Assembly (NCBI RefSeq): GCF_001751245.1
Contig: NZ_LJGU01000161.1
Coordinates: 1-52,301, forward strand
Source: Streptomyces oceani
Lineage (GTDB): Bacteria > Actinomycetota > Actinomycetes > Streptomycetales > Streptomycetaceae
DNA length: 52,301 nucleotides
Reading direction: 5' to 3'
Positions within the stretch are counted from its first letter, which is position 1, and every line of letters begins with the position of its first letter. Below the pieces are notes generated by a model. It saw only the letters and a program-made list of their open reading frames with translations, did not search any database and was not told the origin of the DNA. Positions 1 through 8,212 of the stretch are shown here, piece by piece. The position numbers were made by a program, and so were the translations under genes.

Positions 1-45
1 GGTACTGCATGCGGGAGTGTGTGGGAGAGTAGGACACCGCCGAAC
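1..45 (+). rRNA. rrf: 5S ribosomal RNA, 3' end (partial)
   Basis: The first bases match the 3' part of an actinobacterial 5S rRNA. They run from GGTACTGCAT through GTGGGAGAGTAGGACACCGC to a CCGAAC end that would pair with the missing 5' end of the molecule. The 5' two-thirds lies outside the window. A strong hairpin terminator follows within about 10 bases, as expected at the end of an rrn operon. The match is to the Streptomyces 5S consensus from memory. The exact mature 3' end could differ by a few bases. Confidence 0.88.
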
Positions 46-55
46 AATTCTTATG

Positions 56-100
56 AGTGTGGCGCTGCTGGGACCAACCAGCAGCGCCACACTTGTGTTT
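56..100 (+). terminator. Rho-independent terminator of the rRNA operon
   Basis: A perfect 16-bp stem (bases 56-71 paired with 78-93, AGTGTGGCGCTGCTGG and its complement) closes a 6-base loop. It is followed by the T-rich tail TTGTGTTT. It sits directly after the 5S rRNA end and before the phosphatidyltransferase gene, so it most likely ends rrn transcription. Confidence 0.9.
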
Positions 101-183
101 GCTCTCGCCCCGAGTTCCAGGGCCAGATCAGGGAGGGGTAAGGTCCGTGGTGACGGTTGCGTGTTGACTCTGAGGAGGCGAGG

Positions 184-792
184 GTGGAGGTTCAGGAGCC
201 GCTGGTCCGACGAGACCGGATCTTCACCATCCCGAACATCCTCAGCATGGCCCGCCTCGTCGGTGTGCCGGTCTTTCTGTGGCTGATCCTGTGGCCGGAG
301 TTCGGCGGACCGAACAGCGATGGCTGGGCGCTGCTCATCCTGGCCCTGAGCGGAGTCAGCGACTACCTCGACGGCAAGCTGGCGAGGCGCTGGAACCAAG
401 TCAGTGACTTGGGGCGGATTCTCGATCCCGCCGCCGACCGGCTGTATATCCTGTCCACCCTGATCGGGCTTACCTGGCGCGATATCCTGCCCTTGTGGAT
501 CACGTGCGTGTTGTTGGCCCGTGAGGCCGTGCTTCTGGTGATGGTGTGGATTCTCGACCGCCACGGTTACGCACCGCCGCAGGTGAACTTCCTTGGAAAA
601 GCAGCGACCTTCAACCTGATGTATGCCTTCCCGCTGCTCTTGCTCAGTGACGGTTCCGGCTGGGTGGCATCCGTCGCCGCCGTTCTCGGTTGGGCTTTCG
701 CGGGGTGGGGTACGGCGCTGTACTGGTGGGCAGGAATCCTCTACGTGGTGCAGGTCCGCCGTCTCGTCACGGCGGACGCCACGTCCGACTGA
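184..792 (+). CDS. CDP-alcohol phosphatidyltransferase, probable cardiolipin synthase
   Basis: This is a 202-residue integral membrane enzyme that transfers a phosphatidyl group from CDP-diacylglycerol to an alcohol acceptor. The full CDP-alcohol signature is present: D60, D63-G64, A67-R68, G77, D81 and D85 with canonical spacing. Hydrophobic segments surround it, for example residues 24-38, 47-58 and several after 100. I chose the GTG start at 184 because GAGGAGGCGAG lies just upstream; an in-frame TTG at 157 has no such site. The gene in this position in S. coelicolor (SCO1389) has been reported as a eukaryote-type cardiolipin synthase, and the M. tuberculosis counterpart is named pgsA2. 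The exact acceptor (phosphatidylglycerol, glycerol-phosphate or another) cannot be read from the motif. Confidence 0.88.
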   Translation: MEVQEPLVRRDRIFTIPNILSMARLVGVPVFLWLILWPEFGGPNSDGWALLILALSGVSDYLDGKLARRWNQVSDLGRILDPAADRLYILSTLIGLTWRDILPLWITCVLLAREAVLLVMVWILDRHGYAPPQVNFLGKAATFNLMYAFPLLLLSDGSGWVASVAAVLGWAFAGWGTALYWWAGILYVVQVRRLVTADATSD

Positions 793-904
793 GCCCCCGC
801 CTGGTTGCGGAGCGGTAGGGCGCGGTACCCGTAACGTGTGCCCGTGTGCTCCGGCACGGGTTCAGCCGGTGTTCCCGTCAGCTGTGCGAGGAGGAAGGTC
901 CGAC

Positions 905-3400
905 ATGAAGGCCGTCGTTATGGCAGGTGGCGAAGGTACCCGGCTTCGTCCCATGACCGCCAGCATGCCCAAACCCCTGCTGCCCGTGGCCAATCGCCCG
1001 ATTATGGAGCATGTGCTGCGGCTACTGAAACGACACGGTCTGACCGAAACCGTGGTGACCGTACAGTTCCTCGCCTCCCTCGTGCGCAATTACTTCGGCG
1101 ACGGCGAAGAGCTGGGCATGGAACTGACCTACGCGAACGAGGAGAAACCGCTGGGCACCGCCGGAAGCGTCAAGAACGCGGAGGAGGCGCTACGGGACGA
1201 CTCGTTCCTCGTTATCTCTGGTGATGCCCTCACCGACTTCGACCTCAGCGACCTCGTACGTTTTCACCGTTCGCACGACGGTCTGGTGACCGTATGTCTC
1301 ACCCGTGTCCCCGACCCACTGGAATTCGGCATCACCATCGTTGACGAGCGGGGGCGGGTCGAGCGGTTCCTGGAGAAGCCCACCTGGGGGCAGGTGTTCT
1401 CGGACACCGTGAACACCGGAATCTATGTGATGGACCCCGGGGTCTTCGACTACGTCGAGGCGGACGTCTCCGTGGACTGGTCCGGGGACGTCTTCCCGCA
1501 GCTTATGAAGGAGGGCAAGCCGATCTACGGCTATGTCGCCGAAGGCTACTGGGAAGACGTCGGCACCCATGAAAGCTATGTGAAGGCGCAGGCCGACGTG
1601 CTCGAGGGACGTGTCGACGTCGAGATCGACGGCTTCGAGATCTCACCGGGAGTGTGGGTCGCGGAGGGAGCCGAGGTGCATCCGGAGGCGAATCTGCGAG
1701 GACCCCTCTACATCGGTGACTACGCCAAGGTGGAGTCGGACTCCGAGGTGCGTGAGCATACGGTCATCGGGTCCAACGTGGTGGTGAAGAGCGGTGCGTT
1801 CCTGCATCGTGCGGTTGTCCACGACAACGTCTATATCGGAGACCAGTGCAATCTGCGGGGATGTGTCATCGGTCGGAACACCGACATGATGCGGGCCGCT
1901 CGTATCGAGGACGGCGCGGTGATCGGTGATGAGTGCCTCGTCGGTGAAGAGTCGATCGTGCAGGGCAATGTCCGCGTCTATCCGTTCAAAACGGTGGAGG
2001 CCGGCGCTTTCGTCAACACCTCCGTGATCTGGGAGTCTCGGGGCCAGGCGCACCTCTTTGGCGCCCGAGGCGTGTCCGGGATTCTGAACGTCGAGATCAC
2101 CCCGGAACTCGCGGTGCGGTTGGCGGGCGCCTACGCCACAACCCTGAAGAAGGGAGCCTCGGTCACCACCGCACGGGATCACTCCAGGGGCGCGCGTGCC
2201 CTGAAGCGCGCGATGATCTCGGCCTTGCAGGCGAGCGCCATCGAGGTTCGCGACCTGGAGAACGTGCCGCTGCCCGTCGCGCGGCAGCAGACGGCGCGGG
2301 GCAGCGCGGGCGGCATCATGATCCGCACCACTCCGGGTCTCCCGGAGTCCGTGGACATCATGTTCTTCGACGCGCGTGGAGCGGATCTGTCCCAGGCCAG
2401 TCAGCGTAAGCTCGACCGCGTGTACGCGCGCCAGGAGTATCGGCGGGCGTTCCCGGGCGAGATCGGTGACCTACGTTTCCCCGCCAGCGTCTTCGACTCG
2501 TACACGGGCTCGTTGCTGCGGGAGGTGGACACTTCCGGAACCGTCGACTCCGGTCTGAAGGTCGTGGTTGACGCCTCGAACGGCAGTGCCGGGCTGGTTC
2601 TCCCAAGTCTGCTCGGTCGGTTGGGAGTCGAGTCGCTCACGATCAACCCGGGGCTCGATGAGTCCCGTCCCACGGAGACCCCCGACACCCGGCGCGCGGG
2701 ACTCGTACGGCTCGGTGAGATGGTCGCCTCCGCTCGTGCGGCCTTCGGAATTCGGCTGGACCCCGTGGGCGAACGGCTGTCTCTGGTGGACGAGCGCGGC
2801 GTGATCATCGAGGACGACCGGGCGTTGCTGGTGATGCTCGACCTCATCGCGGCCGAACGTGGGAGCGGCCGGGTCGCCCTGCCCGTGACCACGACCCGTA
2901 TCGCGGAACAGGTCGCCGCCTACCACGGCACCCAGGTCGCGTGGACCACGACGTCTCCGGAGGACCTGACCCGGGTGGGGCGGGAAGAGGGCACCATTTT
3001 CGGAGGTGATGGCCAAGGTGGGTTTATCGTCCCCGAGTTCAGCCCGGTCTTCGATGGTCCGGCGGCCTTCGCGCGCCTGCTGGGGCTGGTGGCCCGTTCT
3101 CAGCTGACGCTCAGTCGCATCGACGCTCGCATTCCCCGCGCGCACGTACTGCGCCGGGACCTCACGACGCCGTGGGCCGTGAAGGGGCTCGTGATGCGGC
3201 ATGTCGTCGAAGCGGCAGGGGATCGATACGTCGACACCACGGACGGCGTGCGCGTCGTGGAGTCGGATGGCAGCTGGGTGATGGTGCTGCCTGACCGGGC
3301 CGAGGCCGTCACACACCTCTGGGCAGAGGGGCCCGACGACGCGTCCGCACAGGAACTGCTGGACGACTGGGCCACCGTGGTGGACAGCGCGGGACGCTGA
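905..3400 (+). CDS. Mannose-1-phosphate guanylyltransferase fused to a degenerate phosphomannomutase domain
   Basis: The protein has 831 residues and three parts. Residues 1 to about 235 form a nucleotidyltransferase domain with the signature AGGEGTRLRPMT and the downstream lysine MPKPL. It would make an NDP-sugar, probably GDP-mannose, from a sugar-1-phosphate. Residues about 245-370 are left-handed beta-helix hexapeptide repeats. Residues about 385-831 resemble phosphoglucomutase/phosphomannomutase, but the key motifs are altered: the phosphoserine loop (normally TASHNP) reads RTTPGLP near 473, the metal loop (normally DGDGDR) reads DPVGERL at 619-625, and the sugar loop reads GGDGQGG at 700-706. 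Mutase activity is therefore doubtful. The start has GAGGAGGAAGG upstream. The sugar and nucleotide specificity are inferred from family annotation. Confidence 0.85.
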   Translation: MKAVVMAGGEGTRLRPMTASMPKPLLPVANRPIMEHVLRLLKRHGLTETVVTVQFLASLVRNYFGDGEELGMELTYANEEKPLGTAGSVKNAEEALRDDSFLVISGDALTDFDLSDLVRFHRSHDGLVTVCLTRVPDPLEFGITIVDERGRVERFLEKPTWGQVFSDTVNTGIYVMDPGVFDYVEADVSVDWSGDVFPQLMKEGKPIYGYVAEGYWEDVGTHESYVKAQADVLEGRVDVEIDGFEISPGVWVAEGAEVHPEANLRGPLYIGDYAKVESDSEVREHTVIGSNVVVKSGAFLHRAVVHDNVYIGDQCNLRGCVIGRNTDMMRAARIEDGAVIGDECLVGEESIVQGNVRVYPFKTVEAGAFVNTSVIWESRGQAHLFGARGVSGILNVEITPELAVRLAGAYATTLKKGASVTTARDHSRGARALKRAMISALQASAIEVRDLENVPLPVARQQTARGSAGGIMIRTTPGLPESVDIMFFDARGADLSQASQRKLDRVYARQEYRRAFPGEIGDLRFPASVFDSYTGSLLREVDTSGTVDSGLKVVVDASNGSAGLVLPSLLGRLGVESLTINPGLDESRPTETPDTRRAGLVRLGEMVASARAAFGIRLDPVGERLSLVDERGVIIEDDRALLVMLDLIAAERGSGRVALPVTTTRIAEQVAAYHGTQVAWTTTSPEDLTRVGREEGTIFGGDGQGGFIVPEFSPVFDGPAAFARLLGLVARSQLTLSRIDARIPRAHVLRRDLTTPWAVKGLVMRHVVEAAGDRYVDTTDGVRVVESDGSWVMVLPDRAEAVTHLWAEGPDDASAQELLDDWATVVDSAGR

Positions 3401-3519
3401 GCGACGCCACTCTGCCACCGGCTCCACGAGGCCGTGGCCGTGAGGCACCGCGCGGGGTTCCCGTCCGTGCGCTCCCGGCGGCGGGGTCCGTTCGGCTCCG
3501 TGGCTGCGCACGTGCGACG

Positions 3520-4425
3520 ATGGCTCGCATGCCGCAGCAGCCCCCCGGACGAAGTAGCACGGTGGGCGAGGCACGTCCTGATGCCTCCATGTCTCTGTTG
3601 ACGAACGTGATGGAGCACAGCCTCGATGACGGCTATGCCGAGGCAGCCGACAGGGCGGAGAGGGAAGGCAGCAGTGGGCTTCCCCGGAGCTTGCGTGCCA
3701 AGCTGTGGTTGGCAGTGGGACTGGCACTGACGGCCGTTGTGGTCACGGTCAGTGCCGTCCAGGCTCGTGTGGACGCCCCCGTGGTCGCCAAGGAGCGTGC
3801 GGAACTCGTTGACCGCGTCGAGGAAGGCACCCGCGAGGCCGACGAGTTGGAGAAGCGCAACGAGTCACTGCGTACGAAGGTCAGTAAGATGCAGCACGAC
3901 GCCTTGCGGAGGCACGGTGGTGAGAAGGGCACTCTGGTGGCTTTGTTGGCCGGTGCCACGCGAGTGGAAGGGCCGGGCATCAAGCTGACCGTCGACGACG
4001 CGGCGGACAGCACGTCCGGTGGGACCGAGGGTCCTCGGGACGACGGCTTCGCGGACCAGGGCCGAATCCGCGACCGGGACATGCAACGGATCGTCAACGG
4101 GCTGTGGGCCGCGGGAGCGGAAGCCGTGGCCATCAACGGACATCGATTGACCGCGCTGTCCGCGATTCGCGCGGCAGGGGACGCCATACTGGTGAACAAC
4201 AAGCCTCTCGGCCCTCCCTACACCGTGCTCGCGGTGGGAGACGGCGCGAAGCTCGACGACGAGTTCCGCAAGAGTGCCGGCGGCAAGTACCTGCAGGTAC
4301 TCAAGAACGAATACGGCGTGCGGTACGGCGTCACCGCACAGGACGAGCTGCGACTGCCCGCGTCGTCGGGTTTGTCCGTACGCACCGCGGAGCCCGTGAG
4401 GGCCGGAAAGGGCAGCACATCGTGA
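3520..4425 (+). CDS. DUF881 membrane protein (first of two)
   Basis: The 301-residue protein has a cytoplasmic N-terminus of about 60 residues, one membrane segment (about 61-81), a charged coiled coil (about 88-125) and a C-terminal DUF881 domain, which would lie outside the membrane. The biochemical role of DUF881 is not established. Its stop codon overlaps the GTG start of sbp (GTGA at 4422-4425), so the two are probably translationally coupled. ATG 3520 and ATG 3529 are both possible starts, and neither has a strong ribosome binding site. Conserved linkage with sbp and a second DUF881 gene suggests a joint envelope or division role, but that is inference. Confidence 0.85.
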   Translation: MARMPQQPPGRSSTVGEARPDASMSLLTNVMEHSLDDGYAEAADRAEREGSSGLPRSLRAKLWLAVGLALTAVVVTVSAVQARVDAPVVAKERAELVDRVEEGTREADELEKRNESLRTKVSKMQHDALRRHGGEKGTLVALLAGATRVEGPGIKLTVDDAADSTSGGTEGPRDDGFADQGRIRDRDMQRIVNGLWAAGAEAVAINGHRLTALSAIRAAGDAILVNNKPLGPPYTVLAVGDGAKLDDEFRKSAGGKYLQVLKNEYGVRYGVTAQDELRLPASSGLSVRTAEPVRAGKGSTS

Positions 4426-4754
4426 TCGCCGTAATCGGGCTCGTGCTGGGGGTTCTGGCGGGACTGGTCGTCCAACCGGTCCTGCCGTCGCTGATGGAGC
4501 CCTATCTCCCCATCGCCGTGGTGGCCGCCCTGGACGCGGTCTTCGGTGGGTTGCGTGCGATGCTCGACGGCATCTTCAACGACAAGGTCTTCGTGGTGTC
4601 GTTCCTGTCGAACGTGGTGGTGGCCGCGCTCATCGTGTTCCTGGGCGACAAGCTGGGCGTGGGCTCGCAGCTCTCCACCGGGGTCGTGGTGGTGCTCGGA
4701 ATTCGGATCTTCTCCAACGCTGCCGCGATCCGGCGGCACGTGTTCCGGGCGTGA
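4422..4754 (+). CDS. sbp: Small basic protein family membrane protein (DUF1290)
   Basis: This 110-residue protein is almost entirely hydrophobic. It starts directly in a membrane segment (VIAVIGLVLGVLAGLVVQPV) and has further segments around residues 30-55, 56-75 and 80-98, ending in a short basic tail (RRHVFRA). It belongs to the family of Bacillus subtilis Sbp, which lies near division genes and has no defined biochemical function. Four-base overlaps at both ends (GTGA) tie it to the two flanking DUF881 genes. I infer that the three proteins act together in the membrane. Confidence 0.88.
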   Translation: MIAVIGLVLGVLAGLVVQPVLPSLMEPYLPIAVVAALDAVFGGLRAMLDGIFNDKVFVVSFLSNVVVAALIVFLGDKLGVGSQLSTGVVVVLGIRIFSNAAAIRRHVFRA

Positions 4755-4759
4755 GGCGT

Positions 4760-5701
4760 ATGAGCGAGGAGAGTACGCCTGCTGGCCAGCCGGACGGGGA
4801 GGAGCCACGCGGACAGAGAGACCGGTACGGAGACGCGGGTCGACCCGCGCCGAGTGCCCGGCACGAGCAGGGGGCCGTACGTCCGGAGTCCGGTGCGGGT
4901 CGGAGAGCGGACGCGGACGGGCCGGCGGCGGGCGATCCGTCGTCTGAGGAGGGGGAGTTCGCACCAGCCGCCCCACCAGCGGGGGAACGGTCCGGGCGGC
5001 AGCGGCTGGTGGCCGCGATGTGGCCGCCGAGGTTCTCCAGAGCGCAGGTCATCGTCGCCGTGTTGTTGTTCGTGCTGGGGCTGGGCCTGGCCATTCAGGT
5101 GCGGTCCACCAGCGAGGGTGGTCCGCTTCGGGGCGCGCGGCAGGAGGATCTGGTGCGTATTCTGGATGAGCTGGACGACCGCACCGCTCGCCTGCAGGAC
5201 GAGAAGCAGCGCCTGGAGGGGCAGCGCAGGGAGCTGGAGAACAGCTCCGACCAGGCCGAGGAGGCTCGCAGGCAGACCAAGCAGAAGGAACGTGAACTGG
5301 GCGTGCTGGCGGGTACGGTGGGGGCTGAGGGGCCGGGAATCCGAATCACCATCCAGGACCCCTCGCGAGCCGTCGACGCGGACATGCTGCTGGACGCGAT
5401 CCAGGAACTCCGGGCCGCCGGCGCGGAGGCCATTGAGATCAACGACGTGCGGATCGTCGCGAGTACGTACCTGGAGGGCTCCAGGAAGGTGCGTATCGAC
5501 GGACATCCGGTCTCAGCGCCGTACCGCTTCTCGGTGATCGGAGAAGCGAAGGACCTGGAGCCGGCACTGAACATCCCTGGCGGAGTCGTGCAGACGCTTG
5601 AGCGTGAGCAGGCCACGGTACGGGTCACTCCATCGGAGAAGATCACCGTGGATGCCTTGCGTTCAGCGAAGCAACCTGACTACGCTCAGTCATCAGAATG
5701 A
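4760..5701 (+). CDS. DUF881 membrane protein (second of two)
   Basis: This 313-residue protein has an unusually long, acidic, Pro/Gly-rich cytoplasmic head (about 85 residues), one membrane segment (about 95-113), a long coiled coil (about 128-182) and a DUF881 domain. It looks like a paralogue of the gene at 3520: both share the GPGI motif, the ELRAAGAEAI-like helix and the IDG/PYRF region. The start is uncertain. GTG 4751 overlaps the sbp stop (GTGA), while ATG 4760 has GAGG just upstream; I list the ATG. Function is unknown; the context is the sbp operon. Confidence 0.84.
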   Translation: MSEESTPAGQPDGEEPRGQRDRYGDAGRPAPSARHEQGAVRPESGAGRRADADGPAAGDPSSEEGEFAPAAPPAGERSGRQRLVAAMWPPRFSRAQVIVAVLLFVLGLGLAIQVRSTSEGGPLRGARQEDLVRILDELDDRTARLQDEKQRLEGQRRELENSSDQAEEARRQTKQKERELGVLAGTVGAEGPGIRITIQDPSRAVDADMLLDAIQELRAAGAEAIEINDVRIVASTYLEGSRKVRIDGHPVSAPYRFSVIGEAKDLEPALNIPGGVVQTLEREQATVRVTPSEKITVDALRSAKQPDYAQSSE

Positions 5702-5867
5702 GTTGGGTAATGAGTCTACTGGGGGGTCGGCAGCGCTGGCCGCGCCGCCGTGGGGGAAACTATTCGGCGATCAGTAACGTTCTCCGGACGTTCACTGGAG
5801 CCAATGTGAAGATCGAGGGTCTGTCCTGCCCCGCGGGCGGGTCTACGTCGTGTGAGGGGAATCGCCC

Positions 5868-6665
5868 GTGAGTTTCTTTTCGAGGTTGTTCGGCAAGGGC
5901 CGCCGTCGCCAGGAGGGCGAGGGCGCGTCGCGAAGCCACCGTGCGGATCGGCGGAGTCCGGCCACGCATGGTGAGGACGGGAATGCTGGGCGTCCGCTCT
6001 TCCGGGACGAGCCCGGGGTGTCCGGAGGTTCGTACCCTGGCGGCCAGGGGCCCGCATCCGTTGACCCCGAAGCGACCGGCCGCATAGGTTTCGTGGACCC
6101 AGCAGCCCCAGCCCCGGGTGGAGGGTCAGCCATGCCGGTATGTTCGAGGTGCGGCACGAGGGTGGCGGAGTCGAGCCGCTTCTGTTCCAACTGCGGTGCG
6201 CCACTTCGTGGGGGTGTACCGGCCGGCGAGGGTCCGTCGGAGACCACGTCCACGATTTCCATCTCGGGTATCGAGTCCTACGACCCGGAGACCACGGGGC
6301 AGCACGTGGTGCCACTACCACCGGAGGCACAGGCCGCCGTGGAGGCGTTGCCCATGGGCTCCGCGCTGCTGGTGGTACGCCGCGGCCCCAACTCCGGCAG
6401 CCGTTTCCTGTTGGACAAGGAGCTGACGACCGCGGGTCGCCACCCGGAGGGCGACATCTTTCTCGACGATGTGACTGTCTCCCGCCGTCACGTGGAGTTC
6501 CGGCGTGGTGGAGACGGCGGTTTCTCCGTCTCGGACGTCGGCAGCCTGAACGGTACGTACGTCAACCGTGAGCGGATCGAGACCGGCGTCCCGCTCGCCA
6601 ACGGCGACGAGGTGCAGATCGGGAAGTTCCGGGTGGTCTTCTTCGCCAGCCCGCGCGGCGTGTGA
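5868..6665 (+). CDS. garA: GarA/OdhI-type FHA-domain protein with zinc ribbon
   Basis: The 265-residue protein has a basic N-terminus, a zinc ribbon (Cys92, Cys95, Cys106, Cys109), the motif ETTS at 125-128 and a C-terminal FHA domain (about 166-262) with the phosphopeptide-binding residues RH at 191-192, SRRH at 205-208 and NGT at 228-230. In mycobacteria and corynebacteria, GarA/OdhI is phosphorylated by Ser/Thr kinases at an ETTS-type site. Its FHA domain then folds onto itself and releases 2-oxoglutarate dehydrogenase and glutamate enzymes. Conservation of both elements supports the same switch here. GTG 5868 follows GAGGGG with good spacing. A 166-bp gap separates it from the DUF881 gene, so it probably has its own promoter, although I could not identify one clearly. 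Confidence 0.87.
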   Translation: MSFFSRLFGKGRRRQEGEGASRSHRADRRSPATHGEDGNAGRPLFRDEPGVSGGSYPGGQGPASVDPEATGRIGFVDPAAPAPGGGSAMPVCSRCGTRVAESSRFCSNCGAPLRGGVPAGEGPSETTSTISISGIESYDPETTGQHVVPLPPEAQAAVEALPMGSALLVVRRGPNSGSRFLLDKELTTAGRHPEGDIFLDDVTVSRRHVEFRRGGDGGFSVSDVGSLNGTYVNRERIETGVPLANGDEVQIGKFRVVFFASPRGV

Positions 6666-6914
6666 CGCGGGCTGGGGAAGGAGAGGACGCTGTGGCCGGT
6701 CCCGTACACAACGGGGCCGTGCTCAGGAGCGGAGCCCCCGGTGCGGCGCCTGCCGATCCGGAAGGTCGCAAGTTCGTCGGGCTTCGGTGCCAGCCGGATC
6801 GGAGGGGAGCGTGGCCCGGCCGCATGGCGTTCTGTGGGGTTTTGGTACTCGAATGCTCGCACCGAATGGCTGCCCGACTACCCAAACAGGCCGGGCAGGT
6901 CCTAGGGTTGCTGT
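6666..6914. other. Intergenic DNA where a MerR gene is usually found
   Basis: This roughly 250-bp gap lies between garA and the bifunctional nuclease. In related genomes I know, a MerR regulator (FtsR type) of about 240 codons sits here. I find no helix-turn-helix coding sequence. One plus-strand frame is open through the gap and contains VLRSGAPGAAPAD and then PEGRKF, faintly like the N-terminus and PSGYRKF motif of that regulator. This could be a deletion remnant or coincidence. Confidence 0.3.
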
Positions 6915-7388
6915 GTGAACGAGCTTGACGTCGTGGGTGTCCGGGTGGAAATGCCCTCCAACCAACCGATCGTTCTCCTACGCGAGGTGGGGGGCGACCG
7001 GTACCTCCCCATTTGGATCGGACCTGGCGAGGCGACCGCCATCGCCTTCGCCCAGCAGGGCATGACGCCTGCGCGCCCGCTGACCCATGACCTGTTCAAG
7101 GACGTGCTCTCCGCGGTGGGACAGGAGCTGACCGCTGTCCGGATCACCGACCTGCGGGAGGGCGTGTTCTACGCGGAGCTCGCGTTTGCCAGCGGGGTCG
7201 AGGTCAGCGCTCGCCCGTCCGACGCCATAGCCCTGGCACTACGCACCGGGACGCCGATCTTCGGCAGCGACGGTGTGCTCGACGACGCCGGGATCTCGAT
7301 TCCGGACGAGCAGGAGGACGAGGTGGAGAAGTTCCGCGAGTTTCTGGACCAGATCTCGCCCGAGGACTTCGGATCGAGCAGCCAGTGA
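6915..7388 (+). CDS. Bifunctional nuclease family protein (DUF151)
   Basis: This 157-residue protein is full length for the family. It has the conserved start VVGVRVEMPSNQPIVLLRE, the motif LPIWIGPGEATAI, the TH-D segment near residue 56, and SARPSDAIALALRTGTPI. Related plant proteins have DNase and RNase activity; the physiological role in actinobacteria is not settled. Its acidic C-terminus (DEQEDEVEKFREFLDQISPE) is typical of the family. The start is GTG 6915. It belongs to the conserved garA-merR neighbourhood. Confidence 0.88.
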   Translation: MNELDVVGVRVEMPSNQPIVLLREVGGDRYLPIWIGPGEATAIAFAQQGMTPARPLTHDLFKDVLSAVGQELTAVRITDLREGVFYAELAFASGVEVSARPSDAIALALRTGTPIFGSDGVLDDAGISIPDEQEDEVEKFREFLDQISPEDFGSSSQ

Positions 7389-7491
7389 GGCTGCCTGGCC
7401 CTGTCGGCGAAGCGGCAGCTATACCCGCTCGCTGAGTATGCGAAACCACCCTTGGGGTGATCATCACTCGGCGTGCCGAGCGCGGCGATCG

Positions 7492-7520
7492 TTGACGCAC
7501 CCCCCGGGACTGCCTACCTT
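7492..7520 (+). promoter_or_regulatory. Sigma-70 (HrdB-type) promoter for the MerR gene
   Basis: TTGACG (7492-7497) and TACCTT (7515-7520) are separated by exactly 17 bases, about 50 bases before the GTG start of the MerR gene. Both hexamers are close to the main vegetative consensus. A possible hairpin (GGGCAG / CTGCCC) lies in the leader. Confidence 0.6.
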
Positions 7521-7570
7521 CAGTTGGGCAGATTCGGGGCTGCCCCGATGCGGAGGGACGGGAGGTCGGC

Positions 7571-8179
<609 letters not shown>

Positions 8180-8212
8180 GATTGTCAGAGCCGTGCGGCA
8201 CTATCGGCAGAT

